A stretch of 64,000 nucleotides of DNA from the NCBI GenBank assembly GCA_903873965.1, contig CAIQQO010000347.1, forward strand, positions 1-64,000, given 5' to 3'. Below the pieces are notes generated by a model. That model was given only the letters and a program-made list of their open reading frames with translations, was not told the origin of the DNA and ran no database searches. The stretch is from an uncultured bacterium (GTDB lineage Bacteria > Chloroflexota > Anaerolineae > J036 > Brachytrichaceae). Position numbers and translations under genes: made by a program. Numbering within the stretch: the stretch's first letter is position 1; each line of letters begins with the position of its first letter. This document shows positions 44,114 to 53,885 of this stretch, piece after piece.

Positions 44114-45370
44114 ATGGCAGAACCAAGGGTACTCACCACAATTGATGTAGGCAGTTCCAAAATCGTGGCGCTGGTCGGCGAAGCCGGCGCTGAGTTCGGC
44201 ACGGGTCGTCCTGGCGAATTCAGTGTAATCGGCGTCGGTGTCGTACCGTCGCGGGGCGTTAAGCGTGGACAGATCATTAATGTTAATGAGGCCACCTCCG
44301 CCATCCGCGAGGCTATTGATGGAGCTGAGCATTCTGCTGCCACTAAGGTGACCAGCGCTATTGTCAGTATCTCGGGAAATCATATTACTTCACAGAATAG
44401 CCAGGGCGCAGTGCCGATTAGCCGTGGTGATCAGGGCGTCAGCAGCGAAGATATTAACCACAGCCTGGAGGCCGCGCAGGCCATCACTGTGCCCAACAAC
44501 CGTGAGATTATTCACGTCATCCCGCGGCATTTTCGAGTCGACGAAGCTGATGGTGTGCGTAATCCAATGGGCATGCTGGGTTTCCGACTTGAGGTACAAG
44601 CGCACATTATCACAGGCGCTACAACCGCGATCCACAATCTGCTGAAGTGCTGTAGTCAGGCTCAAGTGGATGTATCCGAACTTGTGCTGGGACCACTCGC
44701 ATCGGCCGAAGCGGTTTTAACTTCGACAGAGCGTGAGATGGGCGCCATCGTCGTGGATATTGGCAGTGGCACCACTGATGTAGCAGTTTTTATTGATGGT
44801 GCAGTATGGCATACATCCTGTATTGAGGTGGGTGGTTCCCATTTCACGAATGATCTTGCCGTGTGCCTGCGTCTACCGCTTGAGACGGCGGAGCAAGTGA
44901 AGATCATGAATGGCCATTGCAGTGTTCAAGACCTGCCTTCAGACCAGCCTTTTGTTGTAGCTGGTTTTGGGGACGAACAAAATGTCAGTGTTCAACGGCG
45001 CGATATTGCAGAGATTCTGCAGGCCCGCGCTGAAGAGTTATTCGGCATGATTATGCGGGAGGTGAAACATAGTGGGTATGACGGCATGCTTCCAGCAGGG
45101 CTGGTCGTTACCGGCGGCGGTTCGCTGTTGCCCGGTATGCGTGATGTGGCCAGGCAAGTTACCGGACTTCCTGTGCGCACGGCTCAGCCCCGAGATTTGC
45201 AGGGATTGGTTGATACTTTGCACTCGCCCGCATATTCCACCGGTGTTGGTCTCTTGAAGTGGGGTATGCATGATGTTGTGGCGCGCCCAAGCAAGCGACG
45301 CCGACCGTCAATTGGTGTTGGTATTAATCTGGGTGGTTGGTTGCGCAATTTGCTGCCCCGGTATACATGA
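44114..45370 (+). CDS. ftsA: Cell division actin-like protein FtsA
   Basis: This actin-fold ATPase of 418 residues anchors FtsZ at the membrane. The phosphate-1 motif is TTIDVGSSKIVALVGE; the SHS2-like 1C domain follows (GVVPSRGVKRGQIIN); phosphate-2 is IVVDIGSGTTDVAVF; and VVTGGGSLLPGM is the adenosine motif. A C-terminal amphipathic, basic stretch (LGGWLRNLLPRYT) should bind the membrane. The ATG at 44114 follows GAGAAG; GTG 44108 is an alternative. Confidence 0.93.
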   Translation: MAEPRVLTTIDVGSSKIVALVGEAGAEFGTGRPGEFSVIGVGVVPSRGVKRGQIINVNEATSAIREAIDGAEHSAATKVTSAIVSISGNHITSQNSQGAVPISRGDQGVSSEDINHSLEAAQAITVPNNREIIHVIPRHFRVDEADGVRNPMGMLGFRLEVQAHIITGATTAIHNLLKCCSQAQVDVSELVLGPLASAEAVLTSTEREMGAIVVDIGSGTTDVAVFIDGAVWHTSCIEVGGSHFTNDLAVCLRLPLETAEQVKIMNGHCSVQDLPSDQPFVVAGFGDEQNVSVQRRDIAEILQARAEELFGMIMREVKHSGYDGMLPAGLVVTGGGSLLPGMRDVARQVTGLPVRTAQPRDLQGLVDTLHSPAYSTGVGLLKWGMHDVVARPSKRRRPSIGVGINLGGWLRNLLPRYT

Positions 45371-45446
45371 GTGAATTAGCTCAGGTGGTCTCAGCCATTT
45401 GCCCTATTGTCGATGTACAAATAACGAAATAAGATGCTTAAGCCAG

Positions 45447-45452
45447 TATAAT
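45447..45452 (+). promoter_or_regulatory. Candidate -10 element before ftsZ
   Basis: TATAAT lies in the 172-base gap between ftsA and ftsZ, about 90 bases before the start. The -35 region is poor. It may allow extra ftsZ transcription, which is common in bacteria. Confidence 0.35.
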
Positions 45453-45542
45453 TAATTTGACTTCGCAAATGCTTCCACTGCAATTTCGTAACTCTCCGCA
45501 GGTAGAATTTCAGAGGTTATTTTCATGATCGAGGAGTCTATG

Positions 45543-46721
45543 ATGGATACATTTCTGGATACACAGTCGGTTCGTGCCGAATCACCGGCGCAAATCAAAG
45601 TCGTCGGTGTAGGTGGTGGTGGTCAGAGTGCTGTCAACCGCATGATTTCTGAAGGTCTGGCAGGCGTTGAGTTTATTACGGTGAATACCGACCAGCAGGC
45701 GCTGATGCTCAGCCACGCGCCAGTACGCGTGCGGGTAGGCGATAAAGTGACCCGCGGTCTTGGCGCCGGCGGTAATCCTGAACTGGGTGAGAAAGCTGCA
45801 GAGGAGTCGTCGGATGAGCTTTACAGCATCATCAAAGGCGCCGACATGGTGTTCATCACCTGCGGTATGGGCGGTGGCACGGGCACGGGGGCTGCGCCGA
45901 TTATTGCGCGCATTTCTAAGGAGCTTGGTGCTTTAACCATTGGTGTGGTGACACGCCCATTCTCGTTTGAAGGTACGCCCCGAATGCGGGCTGCTGAAGC
46001 CGGCATTGAGAAGCTTAAAGAGCACGTCGATACTCTGATTGTTATTCCCAACGATCGTTTGCTGGATATCGTTGACAAGAAGGCTACTCTGCAACAGTCT
46101 TTTCGCACGGCCGATGATGTATTACGCCAGGGTATCCAGGGTATCAGCGAGATTATTACGGTTCCAGGCTTGATCAACCTTGACTTTGCTGATGTTCGCA
46201 CGATCATGTCGGAGGGTGGAGCTGCTCTGATGGCCGTTGGCTCTGCTTCAGGCGAGGGGCGCGCGCGCACTGCGGCAGAACAGGCGATTACATCTAATCT
46301 TCTGGATGTCACCATTGATGGTGCGCGTGGTATTCTGTTCAACATTACCGGCGGTCCAGATATGAGCCTGTTTGAGGTTCATGAGGCGGCTACGCTGATT
46401 AAGACTGCTGCGCATCCGGACTGCAACGTCATATTCGGTGCTGTCATCGATGAGTCTATGAAGGAGCAAATACGTATTACGGTTGTTGCTACGGGCTTCG
46501 ACCAGACTGCGGCTGCGCCCCGTCGCCCGGTTCGTTCACAGCAAACTACCACCACCACCACTACTACTTCTGCTGCTACGCCGCGACCTATCGGTCGGAC
46601 CAGCCCCAAAGTTGAACGTGATGTGACGGAGCCGGTGCCTGTTCAAACGCCTGCGCGCCAGCAACCAGTTGATCCGGATAATCTGGAATTGCCCTCCTTC
46701 CTGCGCCGTCCTCGCCAGTAG
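45543..46721 (+). CDS. ftsZ: Tubulin-like division GTPase FtsZ
   Basis: This cytoplasmic GTPase of about 392 residues polymerises into the Z-ring. GTP-binding and catalytic motifs are intact: [14 protein letters not shown], the tubulin signature [12 protein letters not shown] and [11 protein letters not shown] with the T7-loop Asp. A Thr-rich linker (about residues 330-370) leads to the conserved C-terminal peptide [11 protein letters not shown], the site for FtsA binding. The start is one of three: ATG 45525 (with GAGG upstream), 45540 or 45543 (GAGGAG 6 bases upstream). A terminator follows. Confidence 0.96.
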   Translation: MDTFLDTQSVRAESPAQIKVVGVGGGGQSAVNRMISEGLAGVEFITVNTDQQALMLSHAPVRVRVGDKVTRGLGAGGNPELGEKAAEESSDELYSIIKGADMVFITCGMGGGTGTGAAPIIARISKELGALTIGVVTRPFSFEGTPRMRAAEAGIEKLKEHVDTLIVIPNDRLLDIVDKKATLQQSFRTADDVLRQGIQGISEIITVPGLINLDFADVRTIMSEGGAALMAVGSASGEGRARTAAEQAITSNLLDVTIDGARGILFNITGGPDMSLFEVHEAATLIKTAAHPDCNVIFGAVIDESMKEQIRITVVATGFDQTAAAPRRPVRSQQTTTTTTTTSAATPRPIGRTSPKVERDVTEPVPVQTPARQQPVDPDNLELPSFLRRPRQ

Positions 46722-46736
46722 TATATGGTGAAGTGG

Positions 46737-46774
46737 GATGGGCGAGTGAAGTATCCGCACTTGCCCATCTTTTA
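46737..46774 (+). terminator. Terminator of the division cluster after ftsZ
   Basis: GATGGGCGAGTG (46737-46748) pairs with CACTTGCCCATC (46758-46769): 12 pairs with one G-U, a 9-base loop, then TTTT. It lies 15 bases after the ftsZ stop. Confidence 0.85.
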
Positions 46775-46843
46775 TCCCAACGGGCTATATAGCGACCCGA
46801 TGTGGTCGCCAGACTTGTCAGCGTTTCATCCTGGTTAGAATAA

Positions 46844-46910
46844 GGGTGTCTTCTGCAGACGCCCCGCGAGTGTCCTCGTTTTTATCGTAAAAGTTGAGCC
46901 TTTCAACTCG
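46844..46910. other. Cluster of short hairpins between ftsZ and nrdR
   Basis: Three short stems occur in a row: GGGTGTC/GACGCCC (46844-46864), CGAG/CTCG followed by TTTTT (46867-46883), and a GTTGA/TCAAC stem just after. They could be a second terminator or part of a small RNA; no promoter upstream is evident. The rest of 46775-46932 shows nothing. Confidence 0.35.
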
Positions 46911-46932
46911 AGCATTTTTAATCTTTGACCGA

Positions 46933-46961
46933 TTGACAAAGCCATACTCAGCGCATACAAT
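46933..46961 (+). promoter_or_regulatory. Promoter of the nrdR-nrdJ transcript
   Basis: A perfect -35 TTGACA (46933-46938), 17-base spacer and -10 TACAAT (46956-46961) give one of the best promoters in the window. Transcription should start near 46968, just before the two NrdR boxes. Confidence 0.8.
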
Positions 46962-46973
46962 CTGTGTCCCATG

Positions 46974-47022
46974 AGGCCATATGTTGGGCTATGCGAAATG
47001 AATACCACCATATATGGTGGTA
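46974..47022 (+). promoter_or_regulatory. Tandem NrdR boxes
   Basis: The downstream box lies within a perfect 20-base palindrome at 47003-47022, whose core CACCATATATGGTG follows the NrdR consensus (CAC-N-ATATAT-N-GTG). A weaker box, AGGCCATATGTTGGGC, lies at 46974-46989. The two centres are exactly 31 bases apart, three helical turns, the usual NrdR spacing. Binding would block the promoter start region. Confidence 0.75.
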
Positions 47023-47050
47023 ATTATGGTATGAAGGTGAAAGCGCTAGT

Positions 47051-47503
47051 ATGAAATGTCCCTCCTGCGGATCAAGCAGTACTCATGTTATTGATACTGT
47101 TCGCGAGCCTAATGATGGTATACGTCGCCGTCGCCAGTGTAAATCGTGTGAAAAACGATTTAGCACCGTTGAGCGGATTGTGGAAACCATGCCATTGGTT
47201 GTCAAGCGGGGTGGACGTAGAGAAGCTTTTGACCGTGACAAAATACTAATGGGTGTACGAACCGCTTGTGCCAAACGCCCGGTGTCAGCAGATGACATCG
47301 ATCGATTGGTGGATCAGGTGGAAGCGCAGGTTCTCGCATTCAACAAAGCCGAAGTATCCGCGCGAGACGTAGGGGATTTGGTGCTAAACACATTGCGTGG
47401 CGTTGATGAGGTTGCCTATATTCGTTATGCAAGTGTGTATCTCCACCTGAAAGATTTGGAAAGTGTAAAACGTGAAATAGAAAAACTGTTGGCGGAACGC
47501 TAA
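47051..47503 (+). CDS. nrdR: Transcriptional repressor NrdR
   Basis: This 150-residue regulator of ribonucleotide reductase has an N-terminal zinc ribbon (MKCPSCGSSSTHVIDTV...CKSCEKRF) and an ATP-cone from about residue 50 (VVKRGGRREAFDRDKI), which senses ATP/dATP. It lies between its own putative boxes and the reductase gene nrdJ, so it probably represses both when dNTP levels are high. Length and motifs are standard. Confidence 0.95.
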   Translation: MKCPSCGSSSTHVIDTVREPNDGIRRRRQCKSCEKRFSTVERIVETMPLVVKRGGRREAFDRDKILMGVRTACAKRPVSADDIDRLVDQVEAQVLAFNKAEVSARDVGDLVLNTLRGVDEVAYIRYASVYLHLKDLESVKREIEKLLAER

Positions 47504-47597
47504 CAGTAAGTAAGGGGCTGGTCAGGTTGTAGACATGGCGTGCATGAGTCATCATGCCCGTCATAGGTGCTGCCTGTCCAGTGCTAATGAGGAGACT

Positions 47598-50500
47598 ATG
47601 AAAGTCAGACGACGATTTACCCAGGCAGGATCAAGTGCTTATGCGTCTATCGAATTTGCCAAACGAAGTTCAGTGATCCGCAATCCTGATGGGTCTACCG
47701 TTTTCGAGATGCACGATATCGATGTGCCGGCAGGCTGGTCACAGGTTGCGGTAGATATTCTCGCGCAAAAATATTTCCGCAGAGCTGGTGTGCCGGATGA
47801 GACGAAGCCATGTCCTGAAGATGCCATACCGGAATGGCTTCAGCCAAGCGTGCCGCAGGAGAATGCCAAATGGGTTGGCGAACATGATTCCCGCCAGGTA
47901 TTTCACCGCATGGCCGGAACATGGACCTACTGGGGCTACAAGTATAAATACTTTGATACGGAAGGAGATGCACGCGCTTTCTACGATGAGTTGTGCTACA
48001 TGCTCGCCCGACAGATGTCAGCTCCTAACTCGCCGCAGTGGTTTAACACAGGATTGAACTGGGCGTACGGCATTACGGGTCCGTCGCAGGGACATTACTA
48101 TGTGGATGGGCATAGTGGTGAGTTGATCCGTGCAACAGATGCCTACACGCATCCTACACCGCACGCCTGTTTCATCCAGTCCGTTGCGGATGACCTGGTG
48201 AATGAAGGCGGCATCATGGATCTGTGGGTGCGTGAAGCGCGCATCTTCAAATATGGCAGCGGTACAGGCAGTAACTTCTCTTCGCTGCGCGGTGAAGGCG
48301 AACCTTTGAGTGGGGGAGGTAAGTCGTCTGGACTCATGTCATTTTTGAAGATCGGCGATCGTGCCGCCGGTGCTATCAAGTCCGGTGGGACAACGCGCCG
48401 TGCTGCCAAGATGGTCATACTGGACATGGATCATCCGGATATTGAATTGTTCATCGATTGGAAAGTGGTCGAGGAACAGAAGGTCGCTTCCATTGTTGCA
48501 GGATCAAAGATCAACAATAAATACCTGAACGCGATCATTCGCGCCTGTCAAAGCACAGCTGATCCTGCTGTCCGCTTTGACCGCAAGAAGAATAAGGCGC
48601 TGGCGCAGGCGATTCAGGCTGCGCGCATTGCATTCATACCGACCAACTATATCGAGCGCGTCATCCAATTGGCCGAGCAAGGCTATACCAGTATTCTGTT
48701 CCCCGAATACGATACCGACTGGACCTCTGAAGCGTACGCGACTGTCAGTGGGCAGAACTCTAATAACTCAATTCGAGTGACCAACCAGTTTATGCGGGCA
48801 GCGGAGAATAACGATGACTGGCACCTGTATTGGCGCACTGAAAAGGAAAAGGCATTGCGCGCCAGGCGCGAACCAAAACCGCGCAAGACTCTTAAGGCGG
48901 GTGAATTGATGAAACGGGTTGCCTATGCTGCATGGGCCAGTGCAGACCCGGGCATTCAATATCACACGACGGTGAATGAATGGCACACGTGCCCGGTTGA
49001 CGGCCCGATCAATGGGTCAAATCCATGTTCTGAATATATGTTCCTTGACGATACCGCATGCAACCTCGCCAGCCTGAACCTGCTTACGTTCTATGATGAG
49101 GCAACAGGCCGTTTTGACATCGAGGCTTTTCGCCATGCTTCACGGCTATGGACTATTATGCTTGAGATCAGTGTCTTGATGGCGCAGTTCCCAAGCCAGA
49201 ACATCGCACGTCTGTCGTATGAATATCGCACACTGGGTCTTGGCTATGCCAACCTGGGAACCCTCTTGATGGTGCAGGGCATTCCATATGACTCACCCGA
49301 AGGGCGCGCCATATGTGGCGCGCTTACCGCCACCCTGCATTGCACGGCCTATGCCACTTCCGCAGAGTTGGCGCAACTTCTGGGAACATTCCCGGCATAC
49401 GAGCGCAACAGGGAGCACATGCTGCGTGTGATGCGTAATCACCGTCGTGCTGCCTATAACGCCCCGCATGATGAGTACGAAGGACTGTCAATTACGCCCA
49501 TGGGGATTGATCCCGAGTATTGCCCATCAGACTTATTGAAAGCTGCCCGGGATTCTGCCGATATGATGCTGTCACTCGGTGAGAAACATGGGTATCGCAA
49601 TGCACAGGTAACCGTCATAGCACCAACAGGTACGATCGGTCTGTTAATGGATTGTGACACAACCGGAATCGAACCCGATTTCTCACTCGTCAAGTTTAAG
49701 AAACTGGCTGGTGGTGGATACTTTAAGATCATCAATCAGTCGTTGCCTCCCGCCCTGCGCCGCCTGGGTTACAACGAAGCGCAGACTGAAGACGTTGTTC
49801 GCTATGCGAAAGGCAGTGGATCACTTGTCGGTTGTCCGTATATCAACGCGCAGACACTGGCGACCAAAAAATTTGATGATGAGGTGCTATCCAAGATTGA
49901 AGCCGCATTGCCCGGCGCATTCGAGATTCAGTTTGTCTTCAACAAATGGACGCTGGGTGAAGAATTCTGCAAGCGCGAACTTGGCCTCAGCGATGCACAA
50001 CTCAGTGATCCGAGGTTCAGCATTCTGCAGGCACTCGGCTTTACTAGGGCGCAGATTCAGTCGGCCAATGACTATGTGTGCGGCACCATGACGATTGAAG
50101 GCGCTCCTCATCTTAAGGTTGAGCACTATGTGGTTTTTGATTGCGCCAACAAGTGTGGCAAATATGGAAAGCGCTACATTCAGGCCAATGCACATATCTA
50201 CATGATGGCAGTGGCGCAGCCGTTCCTATCGGGCGCCATATCCAAAACCATCAACCTGCCCGCCGAAGCCACGGTTGAAGATGTTCAGCATGCTTATACC
50301 TTGTCATGGCAGGTGGGAACCAAGGCTATTGCGCTCTACCGAGATGGCTCGAAGCTGTCCCAGCCGTTGAACACAGGAAGTGATGAAACGGATGTCAATG
50401 AGGCAACTGGCAATGATGGCGATGCTGTTGCGGAGGCAAAATCTTCAGCCGAGAAGATCGCCGAAAGGGTGGTGGTGCGTTATCTGGCCCGACGACGGCG

Positions 50501-51212
50501 CCTGCCCAATAAACGCTATGGTTATACGCAAAAAGCCAAGATCGCCGGCCATAATGTGTATCTGAGAACTGGCGAATACCCTGATGGTTCACTCGGTGAG
50601 ATTTTCATCGATATGCACAAGGAGGGCGCTGGTTTCCGCAGCCTGATGAACTGCTTTGCCATTGCAGTGTCACTGGGTCTGCAGCATGGCGTTCCGCTGG
50701 ACGAGTTTGTCGATGCATTTGTCTGGACTAAGTTTGACCCAAGCGGTATGGTGCAGGGCAATGACCACATTAAGATGTCTAGTTCTGTGATCGACTACAT
50801 CTTCCGTGAGTTGGCTATCAACTATCTTGGCCGTGCTGATCTTTCACATGGCGATGATCAACGTGCAGAGGTGGCGCCTGAGCCGGAATACGAAAGCGAA
50901 GAGGAGATTGCTGTCGACACGATGTCAGAGCCAGTAGTGACGCCGTCACGCGAGCATGTGCCGTCTAACCACAGCAATGGCCATGGCAGTGTTCAGAATG
51001 GCCAAGCCGGGTTGGCGGCAGCGACCATTGCGCCGGCAGCCATCAAGATCTCGGCAGGCGTACAACAGATGTCAGATGTGGAGAAGGCACGCCAGGCGCG
51101 TTTGAAAGGGTACGTGGGGGATCCATGCCCCGAGTGTGGATCGTGGACGCTCGTTCGTAATGGTACCTGTCTGAAGTGTGAAACTTGCGGCAGTACGACG
51201 GGCTGCTCGTAG
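47598..51212 (+). CDS. nrdJ: Class II (adenosylcobalamin-dependent) ribonucleotide reductase
   Basis: This large enzyme of 1204 residues reduces ribonucleotides to deoxyribonucleotides without needing oxygen. The active-site motif NPCSEYMF (about 475-482) carries the radical Cys and Glu, the second half has [16 protein letters not shown] (about 675), and no NrdB-type subunit gene is near. A TSCPD-like domain (about 970-1080, with [17 protein letters not shown]) and a C-terminal zinc-ribbon-like CPECG...CLKCETCG tail with redox cysteines follow, as in the long NrdJ form. The ATG at 47598 has GAGGAG upstream; an upstream extension from 47535 is not needed. Confidence 0.95.
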   Translation: MKVRRRFTQAGSSAYASIEFAKRSSVIRNPDGSTVFEMHDIDVPAGWSQVAVDILAQKYFRRAGVPDETKPCPEDAIPEWLQPSVPQENAKWVGEHDSRQVFHRMAGTWTYWGYKYKYFDTEGDARAFYDELCYMLARQMSAPNSPQWFNTGLNWAYGITGPSQGHYYVDGHSGELIRATDAYTHPTPHACFIQSVADDLVNEGGIMDLWVREARIFKYGSGTGSNFSSLRGEGEPLSGGGKSSGLMSFLKIGDRAAGAIKSGGTTRRAAKMVILDMDHPDIELFIDWKVVEEQKVASIVAGSKINNKYLNAIIRACQSTADPAVRFDRKKNKALAQAIQAARIAFIPTNYIERVIQLAEQGYTSILFPEYDTDWTSEAYATVSGQNSNNSIRVTNQFMRAAENNDDWHLYWRTEKEKALRARREPKPRKTLKAGELMKRVAYAAWASADPGIQYHTTVNEWHTCPVDGPINGSNPCSEYMFLDDTACNLASLNLLTFYDEATGRFDIEAFRHASRLWTIMLEISVLMAQFPSQNIARLSYEYRTLGLGYANLGTLLMVQGIPYDSPEGRAICGALTATLHCTAYATSAELAQLLGTFPAYERNREHMLRVMRNHRRAAYNAPHDEYEGLSITPMGIDPEYCPSDLLKAARDSADMMLSLGEKHGYRNAQVTVIAPTGTIGLLMDCDTTGIEPDFSLVKFKKLAGGGYFKIINQSLPPALRRLGYNEAQTEDVVRYAKGSGSLVGCPYINAQTLATKKFDDEVLSKIEAALPGAFEIQFVFNKWTLGEEFCKRELGLSDAQLSDPRFSILQALGFTRAQIQSANDYVCGTMTIEGAPHLKVEHYVVFDCANKCGKYGKRYIQANAHIYMMAVAQPFLSGAISKTINLPAEATVEDVQHAYTLSWQVGTKAIALYRDGSKLSQPLNTGSDETDVNEATGNDGDAVAEAKSSAEKIAERVVVRYLARRRRLPNKRYGYTQKAKIAGHNVYLRTGEYPDGSLGEIFIDMHKEGAGFRSLMNCFAIAVSLGLQHGVPLDEFVDAFVWTKFDPSGMVQGNDHIKMSSSVIDYIFRELAINYLGRADLSHGDDQRAEVAPEPEYESEEEIAVDTMSEPVVTPSREHVPSNHSNGHGSVQNGQAGLAAATIAPAAIKISAGVQQMSDVEKARQARLKGYVGDPCPECGSWTLVRNGTCLKCETCGSTTGCS

Positions 51213-51226
51213 AGAGTGTGTGACCT

Positions 51227-52420
51227 ATGAGTGTGATACCACCGCAACGTCCCGCATCAAAGACTGATTTGCGCCCTTACTTGGATCAGGACCTGAGTTG
51301 GCTGACGAACGAGGTGCGCACTGATCCCGACGTTGCGCCGGATATTATCGAGGCCTTTGCTGAACGAGTTCAATCTCTGCAACGGCAGAGTGATGAGCTG
51401 CGTGCCGAAAATGCATTGCTTAAGCGCACCGGTGGCCAGCAGACCACCATGGAGCAGGTGCAACGTCTGAAGGCCAATCTGCGCGACATCCGAAACCTGG
51501 CAGTGCGTAAGGGTCTGGATCGCGATGTCATTTCGATGGTTAGTTTTACGGGGCAGGCTGTCCAATTGGCGGCTCCTGCACCCATGGAGCAGACTTTAGC
51601 GGTGGAGATGACCGCACAGGACGAAGGGATTCAGTCGATCAAACCGGTCTACCTATCTAGTGGCACCTGGTTTGGGTCCATGATTGTTGTCACTTCCCAT
51701 GTGCGGCTTGCGCTGGTGAACGGATTGAGCCTTCGCTACAGTGAAAGCCTCAATTGGAAGGACGCGCGCTCGATAGCCGGGCTGGACCTGGCGCGCGCCG
51801 AACGGATCGAGGCCATCTGTTCTTTGGATGAGTTGCGCCCACCTCATCATATGATCCTTGTAACGCGTCAGGGTTGGGCGCGGGTGATGTCGTGGTCGCA
51901 TGTCGAGACGATAGCATTATCTGGCCAATCCATGACGCTTCCGGGCACGGGTGATACACCTGTCTGGATTGGCACATGCGATACGGATGGCGATCTGTTC
52001 CTGTTGACGCGCAATGGGCGCTGGACGCGTTTTCCGATTGCCATGATCCCTTCAATCGGTTGCAGTGGCATCACACTTGAACAAGGTGATGATGTTATCT
52101 GTGCTGTTGTTCTTGCCAAACACAACTCCGGTAGTGCGCTGTGGTTTGTCGGCGCAGATGGGACTGTGTTTGCGGTTGCTACAGACGGATTGGCTGCGCA
52201 CAAGAAGCCGGGTGCAAAGTCAACAGCCATTGCAAAGAAGTACATCGGGCTGGCTTGCTTTGTCATCACTACCCGCAAGAGCGAGTTAGCCGTTATGCTG
52301 TCCAACTCAGGCGACCTGCATGTTGTCAGCATGAAAGGATTGCCTATCGCGCCCAAACCATCGGATGCGCAACCTCTGCAAGTCACAGGTCAGAGGCTGG
52401 TCGCAGCCGCCTTGTTGTAA
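51227..52420 (+). CDS. Stand-alone GyrA C-terminal-like beta-propeller protein with coiled coil
   Basis: This 397-residue protein has an N-terminal charged, helical segment with a coiled coil (about residues 45-95) and then four or five repeats like those of the DNA gyrase A/ParC C-terminal propeller: MILVTRQGWARVM, LFLLTRNGRWTRFP, LWFVGADGTVFAV and LAVMLSNSGDLHVV. No breakage-reunion domain and no clear gyrase box (QRRGGKG) are present. It follows nrdJ by 14 bases, so it is co-transcribed with it. It might wrap DNA or modulate topoisomerase, but this is inference; a generic propeller remains possible. Confidence 0.55.
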   Translation: MSVIPPQRPASKTDLRPYLDQDLSWLTNEVRTDPDVAPDIIEAFAERVQSLQRQSDELRAENALLKRTGGQQTTMEQVQRLKANLRDIRNLAVRKGLDRDVISMVSFTGQAVQLAAPAPMEQTLAVEMTAQDEGIQSIKPVYLSSGTWFGSMIVVTSHVRLALVNGLSLRYSESLNWKDARSIAGLDLARAERIEAICSLDELRPPHHMILVTRQGWARVMSWSHVETIALSGQSMTLPGTGDTPVWIGTCDTDGDLFLLTRNGRWTRFPIAMIPSIGCSGITLEQGDDVICAVVLAKHNSGSALWFVGADGTVFAVATDGLAAHKKPGAKSTAIAKKYIGLACFVITTRKSELAVMLSNSGDLHVVSMKGLPIAPKPSDAQPLQVTGQRLVAAALL

Positions 52421-52437
52421 CCCTGGAGTCAAGCAAG

Positions 52438-53844
52438 ATGCAGATTGGGATTGACTTTGGAACCACCAATACGGTTGTGGCCATGATCGGCAACGATGGC
52501 GCTCCCGTAGTTCTGCCGCTTGACCCCGCGGCGCCGGAGAGTGGCACGTTGCGAACCTTGCTGTATGTTGAGCGTGATGGCATGATCCATATTGGCAGTG
52601 AGGCTGTCGAGTTGCATCGAGAGCAGAATGTGGGTCGGCTACCGCGATTTGCTAAAGCCTGGGTTGGCGTCATCGATATCGAATTGGGTGATGCTGTCGT
52701 CAAAGGGTATGAGATCAAGGGTGGTGCCATGTCGGTGGAGGTGTTTGCTGATGTTGATGCCGATGCCCCCGGCCGATTGATGCACTCACTTAAAGGGCCA
52801 CTGGCCACCGAGTATACGGGCACGAAAATCTTTGATCGCGAATACACGCTTGAAGAGTTGATTGCTGAGTTTCTTGTGCGCGTTCGTAAAAGGATTCAGG
52901 ATCTGACCGGCAACGAGGCCTGCGAGGCTGTGTTTGGGCGTCCAGTTGTTTTTGCGGGTGCGCGTCATGATGCTGATAATGTGCGCGCCCAGGAAAGGTT
53001 GCGGCACGCAGCTGAAATCGCTGGTTTTACGCGAGTGGCTTTTGAACAAGAGCCCATTGCTGCTGGTTTAGCGTTTGGCGCCAGCCAGGCGCCATGGGCA
53101 ACCGCGGATTCTGTAGCGCATTCGTATGCTGATGGTGCTCATGCCATGGTGTTTGACTTCGGCGGCGGCACGCTCGATATTGCCGTTTTGCGTATGTATG
53201 CTGATGGCTCACAGGCAGTTCTTGCGACAGGTGGCGTGGCGATTGCAGGTGATCATTTTGATCAACTAATATTCCGCCGCGCGATTCTTCCTTGGTTGGG
53301 CGAGCGTGTGAAGTGGGGGCCACAGCGCCTGGATATGCCCACTCACCTGCTTGATGCCTTGGGTGACTGGCAGGATGTGCTGTCTCTGTGCAATGCGCCG
53401 ACACTGGCTTTTCTTCGGCAAGTTCAGGCCGAATGCACCAGTCCGATCCGCATCCTGGCCCTGGAAGATTTTATCTTCAAGGGTTACGCTTTTGATCTGT
53501 ACTCGCGCGTTGAGCAGTGCAAGCGCGAACTATCGGATCGGCGTTTTGCGCTGACCGGTTTTGACAAGGAAGCCATCTCCATCTGGCAACCGGTAACGCG
53601 CCGGCAATTCGAATCGTATATTGCGCGGGATGGTCGAGATATCAAAGAGATGGTTCTTGATACAGTGGCCCGAGCTGGTTTGAGTGCAGAACAAATTGAC
53701 TTCGTGATTCGCACAGGCGGTTCCTCATCTATCCCCTACTTTGTCGACATGCTCGGTGGTATGTTTTCCCGTGCGCACCTGACAGAGTCAGATTTATTCA
53801 CCAGCGTAGCCAGTGGATTGGCTTTACGTGCTGCGCAACTCTAG
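52438..53844 (+). CDS. Hsp70-family (YegD-like) chaperone relative
   Basis: This 468-residue actin/Hsp70-fold ATPase has the phosphate-1 loop IGIDFGTTNTVVA, the phosphate-2 VFDFGGGTLDIAVL and the C-terminal adenosine motif RTGGSSSIPYFVDML. The substrate-binding domain of DnaK is missing, as in YegD-type proteins. The ATG at 52438, with GGAG upstream, opens the conserved domain; the frame reads open from 52141, but that part overlaps the previous gene. It follows the propeller gene by 17 bases and precedes pepF by 41. Its client is unknown. Confidence 0.82.
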   Translation: MQIGIDFGTTNTVVAMIGNDGAPVVLPLDPAAPESGTLRTLLYVERDGMIHIGSEAVELHREQNVGRLPRFAKAWVGVIDIELGDAVVKGYEIKGGAMSVEVFADVDADAPGRLMHSLKGPLATEYTGTKIFDREYTLEELIAEFLVRVRKRIQDLTGNEACEAVFGRPVVFAGARHDADNVRAQERLRHAAEIAGFTRVAFEQEPIAAGLAFGASQAPWATADSVAHSYADGAHAMVFDFGGGTLDIAVLRMYADGSQAVLATGGVAIAGDHFDQLIFRRAILPWLGERVKWGPQRLDMPTHLLDALGDWQDVLSLCNAPTLAFLRQVQAECTSPIRILALEDFIFKGYAFDLYSRVEQCKRELSDRRFALTGFDKEAISIWQPVTRRQFESYIARDGRDIKEMVLDTVARAGLSAEQIDFVIRTGGSSSIPYFVDMLGGMFSRAHLTESDLFTSVASGLALRAAQL

Positions 53845-53885
53845 TGCAGCGTTGCTGATCGCTGGAGCAGGTTAAAATCCAGCCC

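Noticed and set aside
52141-52438. 99-residue N-terminal extension of the Hsp70-like protein
   Set aside because: It lies inside the propeller gene in another frame, is unlike Hsp70, and the standard start has an upstream GGAG.
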